This document shows positions 34,104 to 43,678 of a stretch of DNA of 64,000 nucleotides, in pieces. Below the pieces are notes generated by a model. It did not search any database and had not been told where the DNA came from. It saw nothing but the letters and a program-made list of their open reading frames with translations. Positions within the stretch are counted from its first letter, which is position 1. Every line of letters starts with the position of its first letter. The stretch is taken from the NCBI RefSeq assembly GCF_033096465.1, contig NZ_AP028156.1, positions 3,490,501 to 3,554,500 of the forward strand, given 5' to 3'. This DNA is from Blautia luti. GTDB taxonomy: Bacteria > Bacillota > Clostridia > Lachnospirales > Lachnospiraceae. The position numbers and the translations under genes were made by a program.

Positions 34104-37100
34104 TTATTTCGCTTTTCTTCTTCGCTTGAAGTATACACCTGCTGCCGTTACCACTGCGGCGGCTGCCAGTAATGCGATAAATCCGTCAATTGGTGTGGTA
34201 TCTCCGGTTTTTACTGCAGTTCTCGTAGATGTTCCGGTGAAACTTCCAGGGGTTTTCTGCGTTCTGTTGGAGGTCGGGATCGCGGGTGTTACTGTTGGAG
34301 TCGGTGTGGAACTTGGTTTCGGAGTCGGAGTTGGTGTAGTTTCTTTGTTGGTTATTTCCACAGTTTCCTGATAATTCTCCTGATTCAAAGTGATCTCAGC
34401 GTTTTCTACACTGATCTCATACTTGAATCCTGTTGCTCCGTCTACCGGTTTTCCAGCAGAATCTACTTCCGTTACATACAATGTTACATTTCCTTCATTC
34501 GGAAGGGCAATAGTAACAGATCTGCTTACCTTAGAATTTCCTGCCAGATCCAGTGCTACGATCTTTTCTTCTGCTTCTTCAGCAAATTGTGTATACTCTT
34601 CGTCTGCGAAAATTCCGGCATAGAAGGTCTGGCTACTGTTTTTCGCTTTTCCGTCTGCTCTCAGAAGTTTCTTGGTAATAATCAGTTTTCCGTCTCTGTA
34701 GAAATTATCCGGAATTTCTTCGAACTGGTTATCGAAGTAGATTGCTTTGCTTCCATCCGGATTATCAATTTCCACCACATTTCCGTCATGAAATTCTACT
34801 GTGTACAAAGTTCCGTCTGCAGTTACATTTGCCAGATAACTGGTTCCTTCCTCGTCGCATTCACCTACATAATACGTGTGGTCTTTTTCCAGTTTCGTGA
34901 ATGTTACAGAGGATACGGATGCATTCTGGAATACAAGCGGTTTAATGTCAGAAACACGTTCTGTGCAGTCTTCGTCTGCATAAAGAGCTACATAGAAAGT
35001 CTGATCTACTGCTTTGATCTCTTCGCCTTCGTTTGTGGTCAGATGTTTGGTTACTGTCAGATCGGCGTCGCTGTATTCTTTCATGGTGTCTTCTACTAAC
35101 AGGATGCCATCTTTGATGGTTGTTGTAGTTTTTTCTGTGTTGATAGTTCCGTCTTCGTTCAACTCGAAGGTTGTGTCATTGGTGATGTTGTAATCGTCAG
35201 GAGCCACTGTTTCACGGAGAATATAGGTTTCTCCGGTTCTGAGACCGGTGGTTTCATGAGCAGTTTTTGTGGAATCCCATTCGTCTACGATGTTTCCTTC
35301 CTGATCGATGATCTGGAGGTGTGCGCCTTCCAGTTCTTCGTGGCTGGTAATGTCTACCTTGCTTATTTTTACAGAAGTTGTTTCGTAGTTATTGGTGATG
35401 GTTACTGTTGCGGTCTCATTGTGCAGGATTTCTGTGGTTCCTTCTTCTACACTATAGTCTGCTGTCAGGACATAGCCAGGGATCTTTGCATTTGCTTCGA
35501 TTACCTGATATTCTCCAAGAGGCAGGCTACTCAGAAGATATTTGCCATCTGTGAAATCACTGTAGTAAACAGTTTCCTGATAATCATATGGGCCGGTTAT
35601 TGTGAATGTCAGGGCTTCTTTTTCTTCTGCTGTGAGTTTTTCGTCTGACAGATCACCTGTAATCAGTTTTTCCAGTTCCAGATTTCCTGTCTTCAGGGTG
35701 TTTGTGATGATATAACCAGTGTGTGCATCACCGCTGATGGTTGTTTCATAATTGTCAGTGTTTTCTGTTTCTTTGACTGTGTAGTCAATGAGTTCACCGG
35801 CTTTTCTTTCGTCCAGATCCGTCCAGATGTGAGTCCACTGGTTTTCGGCATTTAGGGTGATTTCTTCTCCTTGGGCTTCTCCATCTGCGTAAAGCTGTAC
35901 TTTAATCTCGGATGGGCGGATGCCGTTATGATCGTTGAAGTCTTCCCACGCTTTAGTTACAGTGATGCTGGTCTTTCCGGGCTGGTACTTGTTGGTGATG
36001 GTCGTTCCGGTAACCTCGGTTGTATAATCGGTTACAGTGTCCTCAGTCACGGTGTAAATAATCGGTTCGCCGTTGGCATATTTAGGAAGGTTCTGGAAAG
36101 TGTAGCTCCAGTTTCCTTCTACATCGGCTTTTACTACCTTACTGTCTATCTTCTCTCCATTCGCAAAGAGATTTACGGTGATGCTTTCCGGGCGTTTTCC
36201 ATCCTGGTTGTTTCCATCGTCCCAGATCTTTTCGCCGGAGATGTTTGTTAATTCCGGGGTGTGGCTGTTCGTGATCACATAACCAGTTTTCGCTTCTCCG
36301 CTGATCACGGTGTCGTAGCCGGTAACCTTTCCTGCTTCCTTTACAGTGTAGGAAATCTTCTGGCCCGATTTCATTTCGTCCAGGCCACTCCAGGTGTAGC
36401 TCCACTGGTTTCCTGCATTCAGGGTTACTTCTTCTCCCTGCTTGCTTCCGTCTGCGTAAAGCTGCACTTTGATATCTGTTGGGCGTAAACCGTCCTGATT
36501 ATTTCCATCTTCCCATGCCTTTATTACGCTGATGCTGGTCTTTCCGGGCTGGTACTTGTTGATGATGGTGGTTCCTGAAATCTCTGCCGTATACTCCGGT
36601 ACAGCATCCTCAGTCACTGTGTAACTGATCAGCTGTCCATTCGCATATTTTGGTAAGTTCTTAAAGCTGTACTTCCAGTTTCCTTCTGCATCGGCTTTTA
36701 CTGCCTTACTGTCTATCTTCTCGCCATTTGCAAAGAGATTTACGGTGATGCTTTCCGGGCGTTTTCCGTCCTGGTTGTCTGCATCGTCCCAGATCTTTTC
36801 GCCGGAGATTTTTGTTAGTTCTGGCGTGTGGCTGTTCGTGATCACGTAGCCAGTTTTCGCTTCTCCGCTGATCACGGTGTCGTAGCCGGCAATTTTTCCT
36901 ACTTCTTCTACAGTATAAACGATTTTCTGGCCCGATTTCATTTCGTCCAGGCCACTCCAGGTGTAGCTCCACTGGTTTCCTGCATTCAGGGTTACTTCTT
37001 CTCCCTGCTTGCTTCCGTCTGCGTAAAGCTGCACTTTAATGTCTGTTGGGCGTAAACCGTCCTGGTTATTTCCATCTTCCCATGCCTTTATTACGCTGAT

Positions 37101-40100
37101 GCTGGTTTTTCCGGGCTGGTACTTGTTGATGATGGTGGTTCCTGAAATCTCTGCCGTATACTCCGGTACAACATCCTCAGTCACTGTGTAACTGATCAGC
37201 TGTCCATCCGCATATTTCGGCAGGTTCTTGAAGCTGTACTTCCAGTTTCCTTCTGCATCGGCTATTACTGCCTTACTGTCTATCTTCTCTCCATTTGCAA
37301 AGAGATTTACGGTGATGCTTTCCGGGCGTTTTCCGTCCTGGTTGTCTCCATCGTCCCAGACCTTTTCGCCGGAGATGTTTGTTAATTCCGGGGTGTGGCT
37401 GTTCGTGATCACATAACCAGTTTTCGCTTCTCCGCTGATCACAGTGTCGTAGCCGGTAACCTTTCCTGCTTCCTTTACAGTGTAGGAAATCTTCTGGCCG
37501 GACTTCATTTCGTTCAGGCCACTCCAGGTGTAGCTCCACTGGTTTCCTGCATTCAGGGTTACTTCTTCTCCCTGCTTGCTTCCATCTGCGTAAAGCTGCA
37601 CTTTAATGTCTGTTGGACGTAAACCGTCCTGGTTATTTCCATCTTCCCATGCCTTTATTACGCTGATGCTGGTCTTTCCGGGCTGGTACTTGTTGATGAT
37701 GGTGGTTCCTGAAATTTCCGTCGTATACTCCGGTACAGCATCCTCAGTCACTGTGTAACTGATCAGCTGTCCATTCGCATATTTTGGTAAGTTCTTAAAG
37801 CTGTACTTCCAGTTTCCTTCTGCATCGGCTTTTACTGCCTTACTGTCTATCTTCTCGCCATTTGCAAAGAGATTTACGGTGATGCTTTCCGGGCGTTTTC
37901 CGTCCTGGTTGTCTCCATCGTCCCAGACCTTTTCGCCGGAGATGTTTGTTAATTCCGGGGTGTGGCTGTTCGTGATCACATAACCAGTTTTCGCTTCTCC
38001 GCTGATCACAGTGTCGTAGCCGACAATCTTTCCTACTTCTTCTACAGTATAAACGATTTTCTGGCCGGATTTCATTTCGTCCAGGTCACTCCAGGTGTAG
38101 CTCCACTGGTTTCCTGCATTCAGGGTGATTTCTTCTCCCTGCTTGCTTCCGTCTGCGTAAAGCTGCACTTTAATGTCTGTTGGGCGTAAACCGTCCTGGT
38201 TGTTTCCATCTTCCCATGCCTTTATTACGCTGATGCTGGTTTTTCCGGGCTGGTACTTGTTGATGATGGTGGTTCCTGAAATTTCCGTCGTATACTCCGG
38301 TACAACATCCTCAGTCACTGTGTAACTGATCAGCTGTCCATCCGCATATTTCGGCAGGTTCTTGAAGCTGTACTTCCAGTTTCCTTCTGCATCGGCTTTT
38401 ACTGCCTTACTGTCTATTTTCTCTCCATTTGCAAAGAGATTTACGGTGATGCTTTCCGGGCGTTTTCCGTCCTGGTTGTCTCCATCGTCCCAGATCTTTT
38501 CGCCGGAGATGTTTGTTAATTCCGGGGTGTGGCTGTTCGTGATCACATAACCAGTTTTCGCTTCTCCGCTGATCACAGTGTCGTAGCCGACAATCTTTCC
38601 TACTTCTTCTACAGTATAAACGATTTTCTGGCCGGATTTCATTTCGTCCAGGTCACTCCAGGTGTAGCTCCACTGGTTTCCTGCATTCAGGGTGATTTCT
38701 TCTCCCTGCTTGCTTCCGTCTGCGTAAAGCTGCACTTTAATGTCTGTTGGGCGTAAACCGTCCTGGTTGTTTCCATCTTCCCATGCCTTTATTACGCTGA
38801 TGCTGGTTTTTCCGGGCTGGTACTTGTTGATGATGGTGGTTCCTGAAATTTCCGTCGTATACTCCGGTACAACATCCTCAGTCACTGTGTAACTGATCAG
38901 CTGTCCATCCGCATATTTCGGCAGGTTCTTGAAGCTGTACTTCCAGTTTCCTTCTGCATCGGCTTTTACTGCCTTACTGTCTATTTTCTCTCCATTTGCA
39001 AAGAGATTTACGGTGATGCTTTCCGGGCGTTTTCCGTCCTGGTTGTCTCCATCGTCCCAGATCTTTTCGCCGGAGATGTTTGTTAATTCCGGGGTGTGGC
39101 TGTTCGTGATCACATAACCGGTCTTGGCTTCTCCGCTGATCACGGTGTCGTAGCCGGTAACCTTTCCTGCTTCCTTTACAGTGTAGGAAATCTTCTGGCC
39201 GGATTTCATTTCGTCCAGGTCACTCCAGGTGTAGCTCCACTGGTTTCCTGCATTCAGGGTGATTTCTTCTCCCTGCTTGCTTCCGTCTGCGTAAAGCTGC
39301 ACTTTAATGTCTGTTGGGCGTAAACCGTCCTGGTTATTTCCATCTTCCCATGCCTTTATTACGCTGATGCTGGTTTTTCCGGGCTGGTACTTGTTGATGA
39401 TGGTGGTTCCTGAAATCTCTGTCGTATACTCCGGTACAACATCCTCAGTCACTGTGTAACTGATCAGCTGTCCATCCGCATATTTCGGCAGGTTCTTGAA
39501 GCTGTACTTCCAGTTTCCTTCTGCATCGGCTTTCACTGCCTTACTGTCTATCTTCTCGCCATTCGCGAAAAGGTTTACCGTGATGCTTTCCGGGCGTTTT
39601 CCGTCCTGGTTGTCTCCATCGTCCCAGATCTTTTCGCCGGAGATTTTTGTTAATTCTGGGGTGTGGCTGTTCGTGATCACGTAGCCAGTTTTCGCTTCTC
39701 CGCTGATCACAGTGTCGTAGCCGGCAATCTTTCCTACTTCTTTTACAGTATAAACGATTTTCTGGCCGGATTTCATTTCGTCCAGGTCACTCCAGGTGTA
39801 GCTCCACTGGTTTCCTGCATTCAGGGTGATTTCTTCTCCCTGCTTGCTTCCGTCTGCGTAAAGCTGCACTTTAATGTCTGTTGGGCGTAAACCGTCCTGG
39901 TTATTTCCATCTTCCCATGCCTTTATTACGCTGATGCTGGTTTTTCCGGGCTGGTACTTGTTGATGATGGTGGTTCCTGAAATCTCTGTCGTATACTCCG
40001 GTACAGCATCCTCAGTCACTGTGTAACTGATCAGCTGTCCATCCGCATATTTCGGCAGGTTCTTGAAGCTGTACTTCCAGTTTCCTTCTGCATCGGCTTT

Positions 40101-43100
40101 TACTGCCTTACTGTCTATCTTCTCTCCATTTGCAAAGAGATTTACGGTGATGCTTTCCGGGCGTTTTCCGTCCTGGTTGTCTCCATCGTCCCAGATCTTT
40201 TCGCCGGAGATGTTTGTTAATTCTGGCGTGTGGCTGTTCGTGATGACAAATCCGGTCTGCACATCTCCAGTTACTGTAGATTCATAGCCTGGAATTCTTC
40301 CAACTTCTTTCACAGAATAAACAACTGTTTGCCCATCCTGTTTAACCGGAAGATCGCTCCATCCATAACTCCATCCATTACCCTCGTTCAGTACAACCGG
40401 TTCTCCCAGTTTCTGACCATTGGCATATAACTGTACCAGAATACTTTGCGGACGTTTTCCATCCTGATTGTCTGCATCATCCCATTCTTTACATACACTT
40501 GTTTCTATTTTCTCCTCTTCCTGCCTCGTATTATCAAACGCGGCGGCCGGAACCAGATTATCCTCTGTTACCTCCTCCAGATCAGAAGCTCTGTAATATT
40601 TCACAGAATCAATCTTATAAGAAGTAATCGTTGTATCTCCGGAAATCTGAGAATCTGACGATACAGTGATCACTGCAATGTAAACCGTATCATCCTTAAT
40701 ATATCCATCCACCTCACCGTATTCAGAAATACGATAATAATACTGTCCATCTGCCCGAAATGTCATCGAAGTGAATGTTACAAAATTTCCTTTATTCGGA
40801 AGAATTTCAACCTGCGCCCATTTTCTCCATTCCTTATTATATATCTCAAGCTTGAACCTGAATTTCTCATCATCCCCAGGTCTGTCACCGTTTACTGTCT
40901 TGATTGCAGTCAGCTGCGCCGGAACAGGAATATGACTAGAATCCGGCATATCACTCCATACACAATGCCATTCTGAACCATTCTTATCAAGTGTATCCAC
41001 AACCAGCCATCCTGAACTTGTTCCACCCAGTCCATGCACAGTCGCCTTCGGTGCCAGGAAAATACCAAACATACCGCTGGCAAAAGTAACATCGGTTGCA
41101 TTCGGCATATTGAACACAACGGTTCTCGCATACTGATCCGCAGATGCACTGGATGTGGTACTCTGCATATATCCACTTTCGCGGTCTGTATCCCAGATCT
41201 CAAATCTCTTCAGATTTACGCTGGTACCTTTATAGTTGAATACAATGGTCTGATCGGACTTCTTTTTAATCCGCAGTGCTCCTTCACTTATATCGTTCAG
41301 CCAGTCGCCATCGATATAATAAGTTCCTTCCGGACGTTCAGAAATATCGATCTCCGCCTGGTTCATCACTTCATTCTGATTCTTAACCTGATAACTTACC
41401 TCATCTGCCATACTTGCAGATACTTTCGATACACTTGCGATCAGTCTGTCCACATAAACTTCCAGAGCACCTTTCGCAAAAATCGTCTTCTGGCCTTTTC
41501 CATTTACTTCCAGACTCAGTCTGTCTTTTATGGCATCTGTACACCAGACATCTGAATTCTTTCCATCGATCTTCAATGACGAATCGCTGCTCATATCCGC
41601 GATCACATACACACCACCATTGTTGGCATCTCCGTTATTTCCCGTGTATGCGCCAGCTGTAACATTACCACTGCCGGTAAAATATTTCGTAGCAAAATTG
41701 GTATCCATATGAGCATCTTTATTAATCGTATTCGCAGTCACACCATAGTAGATAGCATTTCCCAGAATACTCCAATAATTCTGCAGTGTTCCAGGATTCA
41801 ACTCCTGTCCGTTCACATTTACAAAAGCAACCAGTGAGAAATTATTCAGGTCAAAATCCGCTGCTTCTGTTTCCAGCTGAACTTCTGCTTCCGAAACTAC
41901 TTCTACATTAATATTTCCTGCTGAAATGTCTGTAGCATCTGCAGTTGTATCCACAGATTCCTTCGTAGCTTCATCCAGAGGCAGATGAACAACTGCGATC
42001 TCTTCTGCCTTCTCAGCTTCAACTTCCTGCGTAAGCTGACTCTTCTTAAAATCAAAGGAAATATTTACCGCGCCTTCTGTAGGCTGGTATTCTTCTTTTT
42101 CCCCTGGAATCACATTTCCGTTTTCATCTGTCTTATCCACCAGAAATGCAATATCATAAAGAAGTGTATTCTTTTCTGTATATACATCACTCTCCTGCCC
42201 ATTGGCTGAATTATCAGGAGAGATCATTTCTGCATTGTTATTTAATGCCTGCATATAGACATCATAATTATATCCTGCAGTCTGTGGAGTTACTCTGGTA
42301 ACTCTGAACTCAGCTTCATCCGGCACTGCATCCGGTGCTGCCAGCGTAGCAGTTACCACTACTTCACTGTCCTCATATGTATAAACGAGCTGCTCATTTT
42401 TCTTCATCTCATTTATACGGACAATTGCAGCAGTTCCCATGTTCACAGCAGAAAAAGCTGCACCCTGAACTGCCTCTGCTTCATTTGTATCAAACTGGGC
42501 TGCTGTATCTTCCTGTCTGTTTACATAAACCTTCAGATTACTCCGAACAATCTGTTCCTGTGTGTTTTTCACCAGCTGAGGCTCTGTAAAATTCATCTGC
42601 ACTTTCACACTTCCATCTGCCGGCTCAACCCGTCCGCCTGCTGTTTCTGACCAGAAATAGATATCATACAGCAGATATTCCGCTGTAAAAATCTCTCCAT
42701 CAATTCCAAGCAAGGAATTCATTTCAGATTTTTCTCCCTCGTATCTCTGTGGGTCTGTGTTCAGAAGATTTTCAACCTTCAGTTGTGCATCCTGCGGCAA
42801 TCCTGCACTCTCTTCAGCTGCAGCTGTCACAGAAATACTTTCATCTTCATATGAGAAATCTGTTTTCGGAACTTCCGTCTGCTCCGGCTCCGGTGTAGCT
42901 GTCAGTTTCGGTATCTCTGTAATCTCAGGCTGCTCCGGTTCCTCTGAATCTCCAGGTTCTTCGGGCTGCATTGTTTCTTCCGGATCTCCTGATTCCTCAG
43001 GCTGTGATGGATCCTCCGGTTCTCCAGGTTCTTCAGGCTGTGATGGCTCTTCCGGTTCTCCTGATTCTTCGGGCTGTGATGGCTCTTCCGGTTCTTCTGT

Positions 43101-43349
43101 TTCTTCGGGCTGTATTGGTTCTTCCTCCATCACTTCTTCTGTGACAGGCTCTTCCACTGTTTCTTCCACCTGAGCCTGTCCCTCGTACTCCTGTACTTCA
43201 TCATATCCTGCCAGCTCCTCTTCCGCTGCGAAAGTCACCGGAATCTCGTCACTGTCTGCCAGAATACTGTTCATTCCCGACTGCTGAAAGATCATCAGCA
43301 CAGTCAAAAGTCCCGCCAGATAACGTTTGGCTTTGTTTTTCTTATTCAT
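34104..43349 (-). CDS. Giant Cna-B repeat cell-wall surface protein
   Basis: About 3,081 residues. In order: signal peptide (1-32); a Pro/Glu low-complexity stalk (about 85-165, SQPEESGEPEEP units); a beta-rich head (about 170-780); an FctA/Spy0128-like isopeptide domain (PAQLTAIKTVNGDRPGDDEK); 17 Cna-B domains; SpaA-like domains (VKISKVDITSHEELEGAHLQ); a Pro/Thr-rich spacer; and a cell-wall sorting end AVKTGDTTP + hydrophobic helix + RRRKAK. AAGGAGGAG precedes ATG 43,349, which starts the signal peptide. It should be exported and anchored by a sortase as a long adhesin; the ligand is unknown. No sortase or pilin gene is adjacent. Confidence 0.93.
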   Translation of the reverse strand: MNKKNKAKRYLAGLLTVLMIFQQSGMNSILADSDEIPVTFAAEEELAGYDEVQEYEGQAQVEETVEEPVTEEVMEEEPIQPEETEEPEEPSQPEESGEPEEPSQPEEPGEPEDPSQPEESGDPEETMQPEEPGDSEEPEQPEITEIPKLTATPEPEQTEVPKTDFSYEDESISVTAAAEESAGLPQDAQLKVENLLNTDPQRYEGEKSEMNSLLGIDGEIFTAEYLLYDIYFWSETAGGRVEPADGSVKVQMNFTEPQLVKNTQEQIVRSNLKVYVNRQEDTAAQFDTNEAEAVQGAAFSAVNMGTAAIVRINEMKKNEQLVYTYEDSEVVVTATLAAPDAVPDEAEFRVTRVTPQTAGYNYDVYMQALNNNAEMISPDNSANGQESDVYTEKNTLLYDIAFLVDKTDENGNVIPGEKEEYQPTEGAVNISFDFKKSQLTQEVEAEKAEEIAVVHLPLDEATKESVDTTADATDISAGNINVEVVSEAEVQLETEAADFDLNNFSLVAFVNVNGQELNPGTLQNYWSILGNAIYYGVTANTINKDAHMDTNFATKYFTGSGNVTAGAYTGNNGDANNGGVYVIADMSSDSSLKIDGKNSDVWCTDAIKDRLSLEVNGKGQKTIFAKGALEVYVDRLIASVSKVSASMADEVSYQVKNQNEVMNQAEIDISERPEGTYYIDGDWLNDISEGALRIKKKSDQTIVFNYKGTSVNLKRFEIWDTDRESGYMQSTTSSASADQYARTVVFNMPNATDVTFASGMFGIFLAPKATVHGLGGTSSGWLVVDTLDKNGSEWHCVWSDMPDSSHIPVPAQLTAIKTVNGDRPGDDEKFRFKLEIYNKEWRKWAQVEILPNKGNFVTFTSMTFRADGQYYYRISEYGEVDGYIKDDTVYIAVITVSSDSQISGDTTITSYKIDSVKYYRASDLEEVTEDNLVPAAAFDNTRQEEEKIETSVCKEWDDADNQDGKRPQSILVQLYANGQKLGEPVVLNEGNGWSYGWSDLPVKQDGQTVVYSVKEVGRIPGYESTVTGDVQTGFVITNSHTPELTNISGEKIWDDGDNQDGKRPESITVNLFANGEKIDSKAVKADAEGNWKYSFKNLPKYADGQLISYTVTEDAVPEYTTEISGTTIINKYQPGKTSISVIKAWEDGNNQDGLRPTDIKVQLYADGSKQGEEITLNAGNQWSYTWSDLDEMKSGQKIVYTVKEVGKIAGYDTVISGEAKTGYVITNSHTPELTKISGEKIWDDGDNQDGKRPESITVNLFANGEKIDSKAVKADAEGNWKYSFKNLPKYADGQLISYTVTEDVVPEYTTEISGTTIINKYQPGKTSISVIKAWEDGNNQDGLRPTDIKVQLYADGSKQGEEITLNAGNQWSYTWSDLDEMKSGQKISYTVKEAGKVTGYDTVISGEAKTGYVITNSHTPELTNISGEKIWDDGDNQDGKRPESITVNLFANGEKIDSKAVKADAEGNWKYSFKNLPKYADGQLISYTVTEDVVPEYTTEISGTTIINKYQPGKTSISVIKAWEDGNNQDGLRPTDIKVQLYADGSKQGEEITLNAGNQWSYTWSDLDEMKSGQKIVYTVEEVGKIVGYDTVISGEAKTGYVITNSHTPELTNISGEKIWDDGDNQDGKRPESITVNLFANGEKIDSKAVKADAEGNWKYSFKNLPKYADGQLISYTVTEDVVPEYTTEISGTTIINKYQPGKTSISVIKAWEDGNNQDGLRPTDIKVQLYADGSKQGEEITLNAGNQWSYTWSDLDEMKSGQKIVYTVEEVGKIVGYDTVISGEAKTGYVITNSHTPELTNISGEKVWDDGDNQDGKRPESITVNLFANGEKIDSKAVKADAEGNWKYSFKNLPKYANGQLISYTVTEDAVPEYTTEISGTTIINKYQPGKTSISVIKAWEDGNNQDGLRPTDIKVQLYADGSKQGEEVTLNAGNQWSYTWSGLNEMKSGQKISYTVKEAGKVTGYDTVISGEAKTGYVITNSHTPELTNISGEKVWDDGDNQDGKRPESITVNLFANGEKIDSKAVIADAEGNWKYSFKNLPKYADGQLISYTVTEDVVPEYTAEISGTTIINKYQPGKTSISVIKAWEDGNNQDGLRPTDIKVQLYADGSKQGEEVTLNAGNQWSYTWSGLDEMKSGQKIVYTVEEVGKIAGYDTVISGEAKTGYVITNSHTPELTKISGEKIWDDADNQDGKRPESITVNLFANGEKIDSKAVKADAEGNWKYSFKNLPKYANGQLISYTVTEDAVPEYTAEISGTTIINKYQPGKTSISVIKAWEDGNNQDGLRPTDIKVQLYADGSKQGEEVTLNAGNQWSYTWSGLDEMKSGQKISYTVKEAGKVTGYDTVISGEAKTGYVITNSHTPELTNISGEKIWDDGNNQDGKRPESITVNLFANGEKIDSKVVKADVEGNWSYTFQNLPKYANGEPIIYTVTEDTVTDYTTEVTGTTITNKYQPGKTSITVTKAWEDFNDHNGIRPSEIKVQLYADGEAQGEEITLNAENQWTHIWTDLDERKAGELIDYTVKETENTDNYETTISGDAHTGYIITNTLKTGNLELEKLITGDLSDEKLTAEEKEALTFTITGPYDYQETVYYSDFTDGKYLLSSLPLGEYQVIEANAKIPGYVLTADYSVEEGTTEILHNETATVTITNNYETTSVKISKVDITSHEELEGAHLQIIDQEGNIVDEWDSTKTAHETTGLRTGETYILRETVAPDDYNITNDTTFELNEDGTINTEKTTTTIKDGILLVEDTMKEYSDADLTVTKHLTTNEGEEIKAVDQTFYVALYADEDCTERVSDIKPLVFQNASVSSVTFTKLEKDHTYYVGECDEEGTSYLANVTADGTLYTVEFHDGNVVEIDNPDGSKAIYFDNQFEEIPDNFYRDGKLIITKKLLRADGKAKNSSQTFYAGIFADEEYTQFAEEAEEKIVALDLAGNSKVSRSVTIALPNEGNVTLYVTEVDSAGKPVDGATGFKYEISVENAEITLNQENYQETVEITNKETTPTPTPKPSSTPTPTVTPAIPTSNRTQKTPGSFTGTSTRTAVKTGDTTPIDGFIALLAAAAVVTAAGVYFKRRRKAK
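35694..40229 (-). repeat. Tandem 567-bp repeats encoding paired Cna-B domains
   Basis: Eight head-to-tail units of 189 codons, each encoding two Cna-B domains (one starting ISGEKIWDD, one ISVIKAWED). Seven units (36,261-40,229) are nearly identical; the one at 35,694-36,260 is diverged. Units 37,962-38,528 and 38,529-39,095 show no base difference when read side by side. Variant blocks (for example VEEVGKIVGYD versus VKEAGKVTGYD) are shuffled among units, a sign of recombination. Confidence 0.92.
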
Positions 43350-43511
43350 AGTTCTCCTCCTTACTCCATTTCTGGATAAAATTTTCACCATTCAGGTTTA
43401 CTCCTGTGGTGAATCCGTTAAAAAGGCAAAATTCTCCTTTATTTTTATTGTCATAAGTATATCATCTGCCGGTCACAAATCTGTCATATAACCAATTTTT
43501 CCTTAAATAGA

Positions 43512-43567
43512 CAAAAAATTCCCGAAAAACCGTATTAATTTCATGAATATCGCGGTTTTCCGGGAAT
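43512..43567 (-). terminator. Terminator of metG
   Basis: On the minus strand ATTCCCGGAAAACCG pairs with CGGTTTTTCGGGAAT (one mismatch), loop of about 20 bases, then TTTTTT. It lies about 110 bases after the metG stop and upstream of the surface-protein promoter region. Confidence 0.75.
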
Positions 43568-43678
43568 GATTTTCTCTTAAGTATAAAGTTTTTCACAGCC
43601 CATATAGATTATATTAATTACTTGAAGTTTTTATAACCTAAATTGCAGCAGAATTTTCTGTATTTCAAAATTCTGATC

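Noticed and set aside
36261..40229. Regular repeats as a CRISPR array
   Set aside because: Unit of 567 bp is fully coding and has no spacer-repeat structure; no cas genes.
36261..40430. Series of 60-75-codon plus-strand ORFs spaced exactly 567 bp
   Set aside because: They are antisense readings of the Cna-B repeats, repeating only because the coding repeat does.
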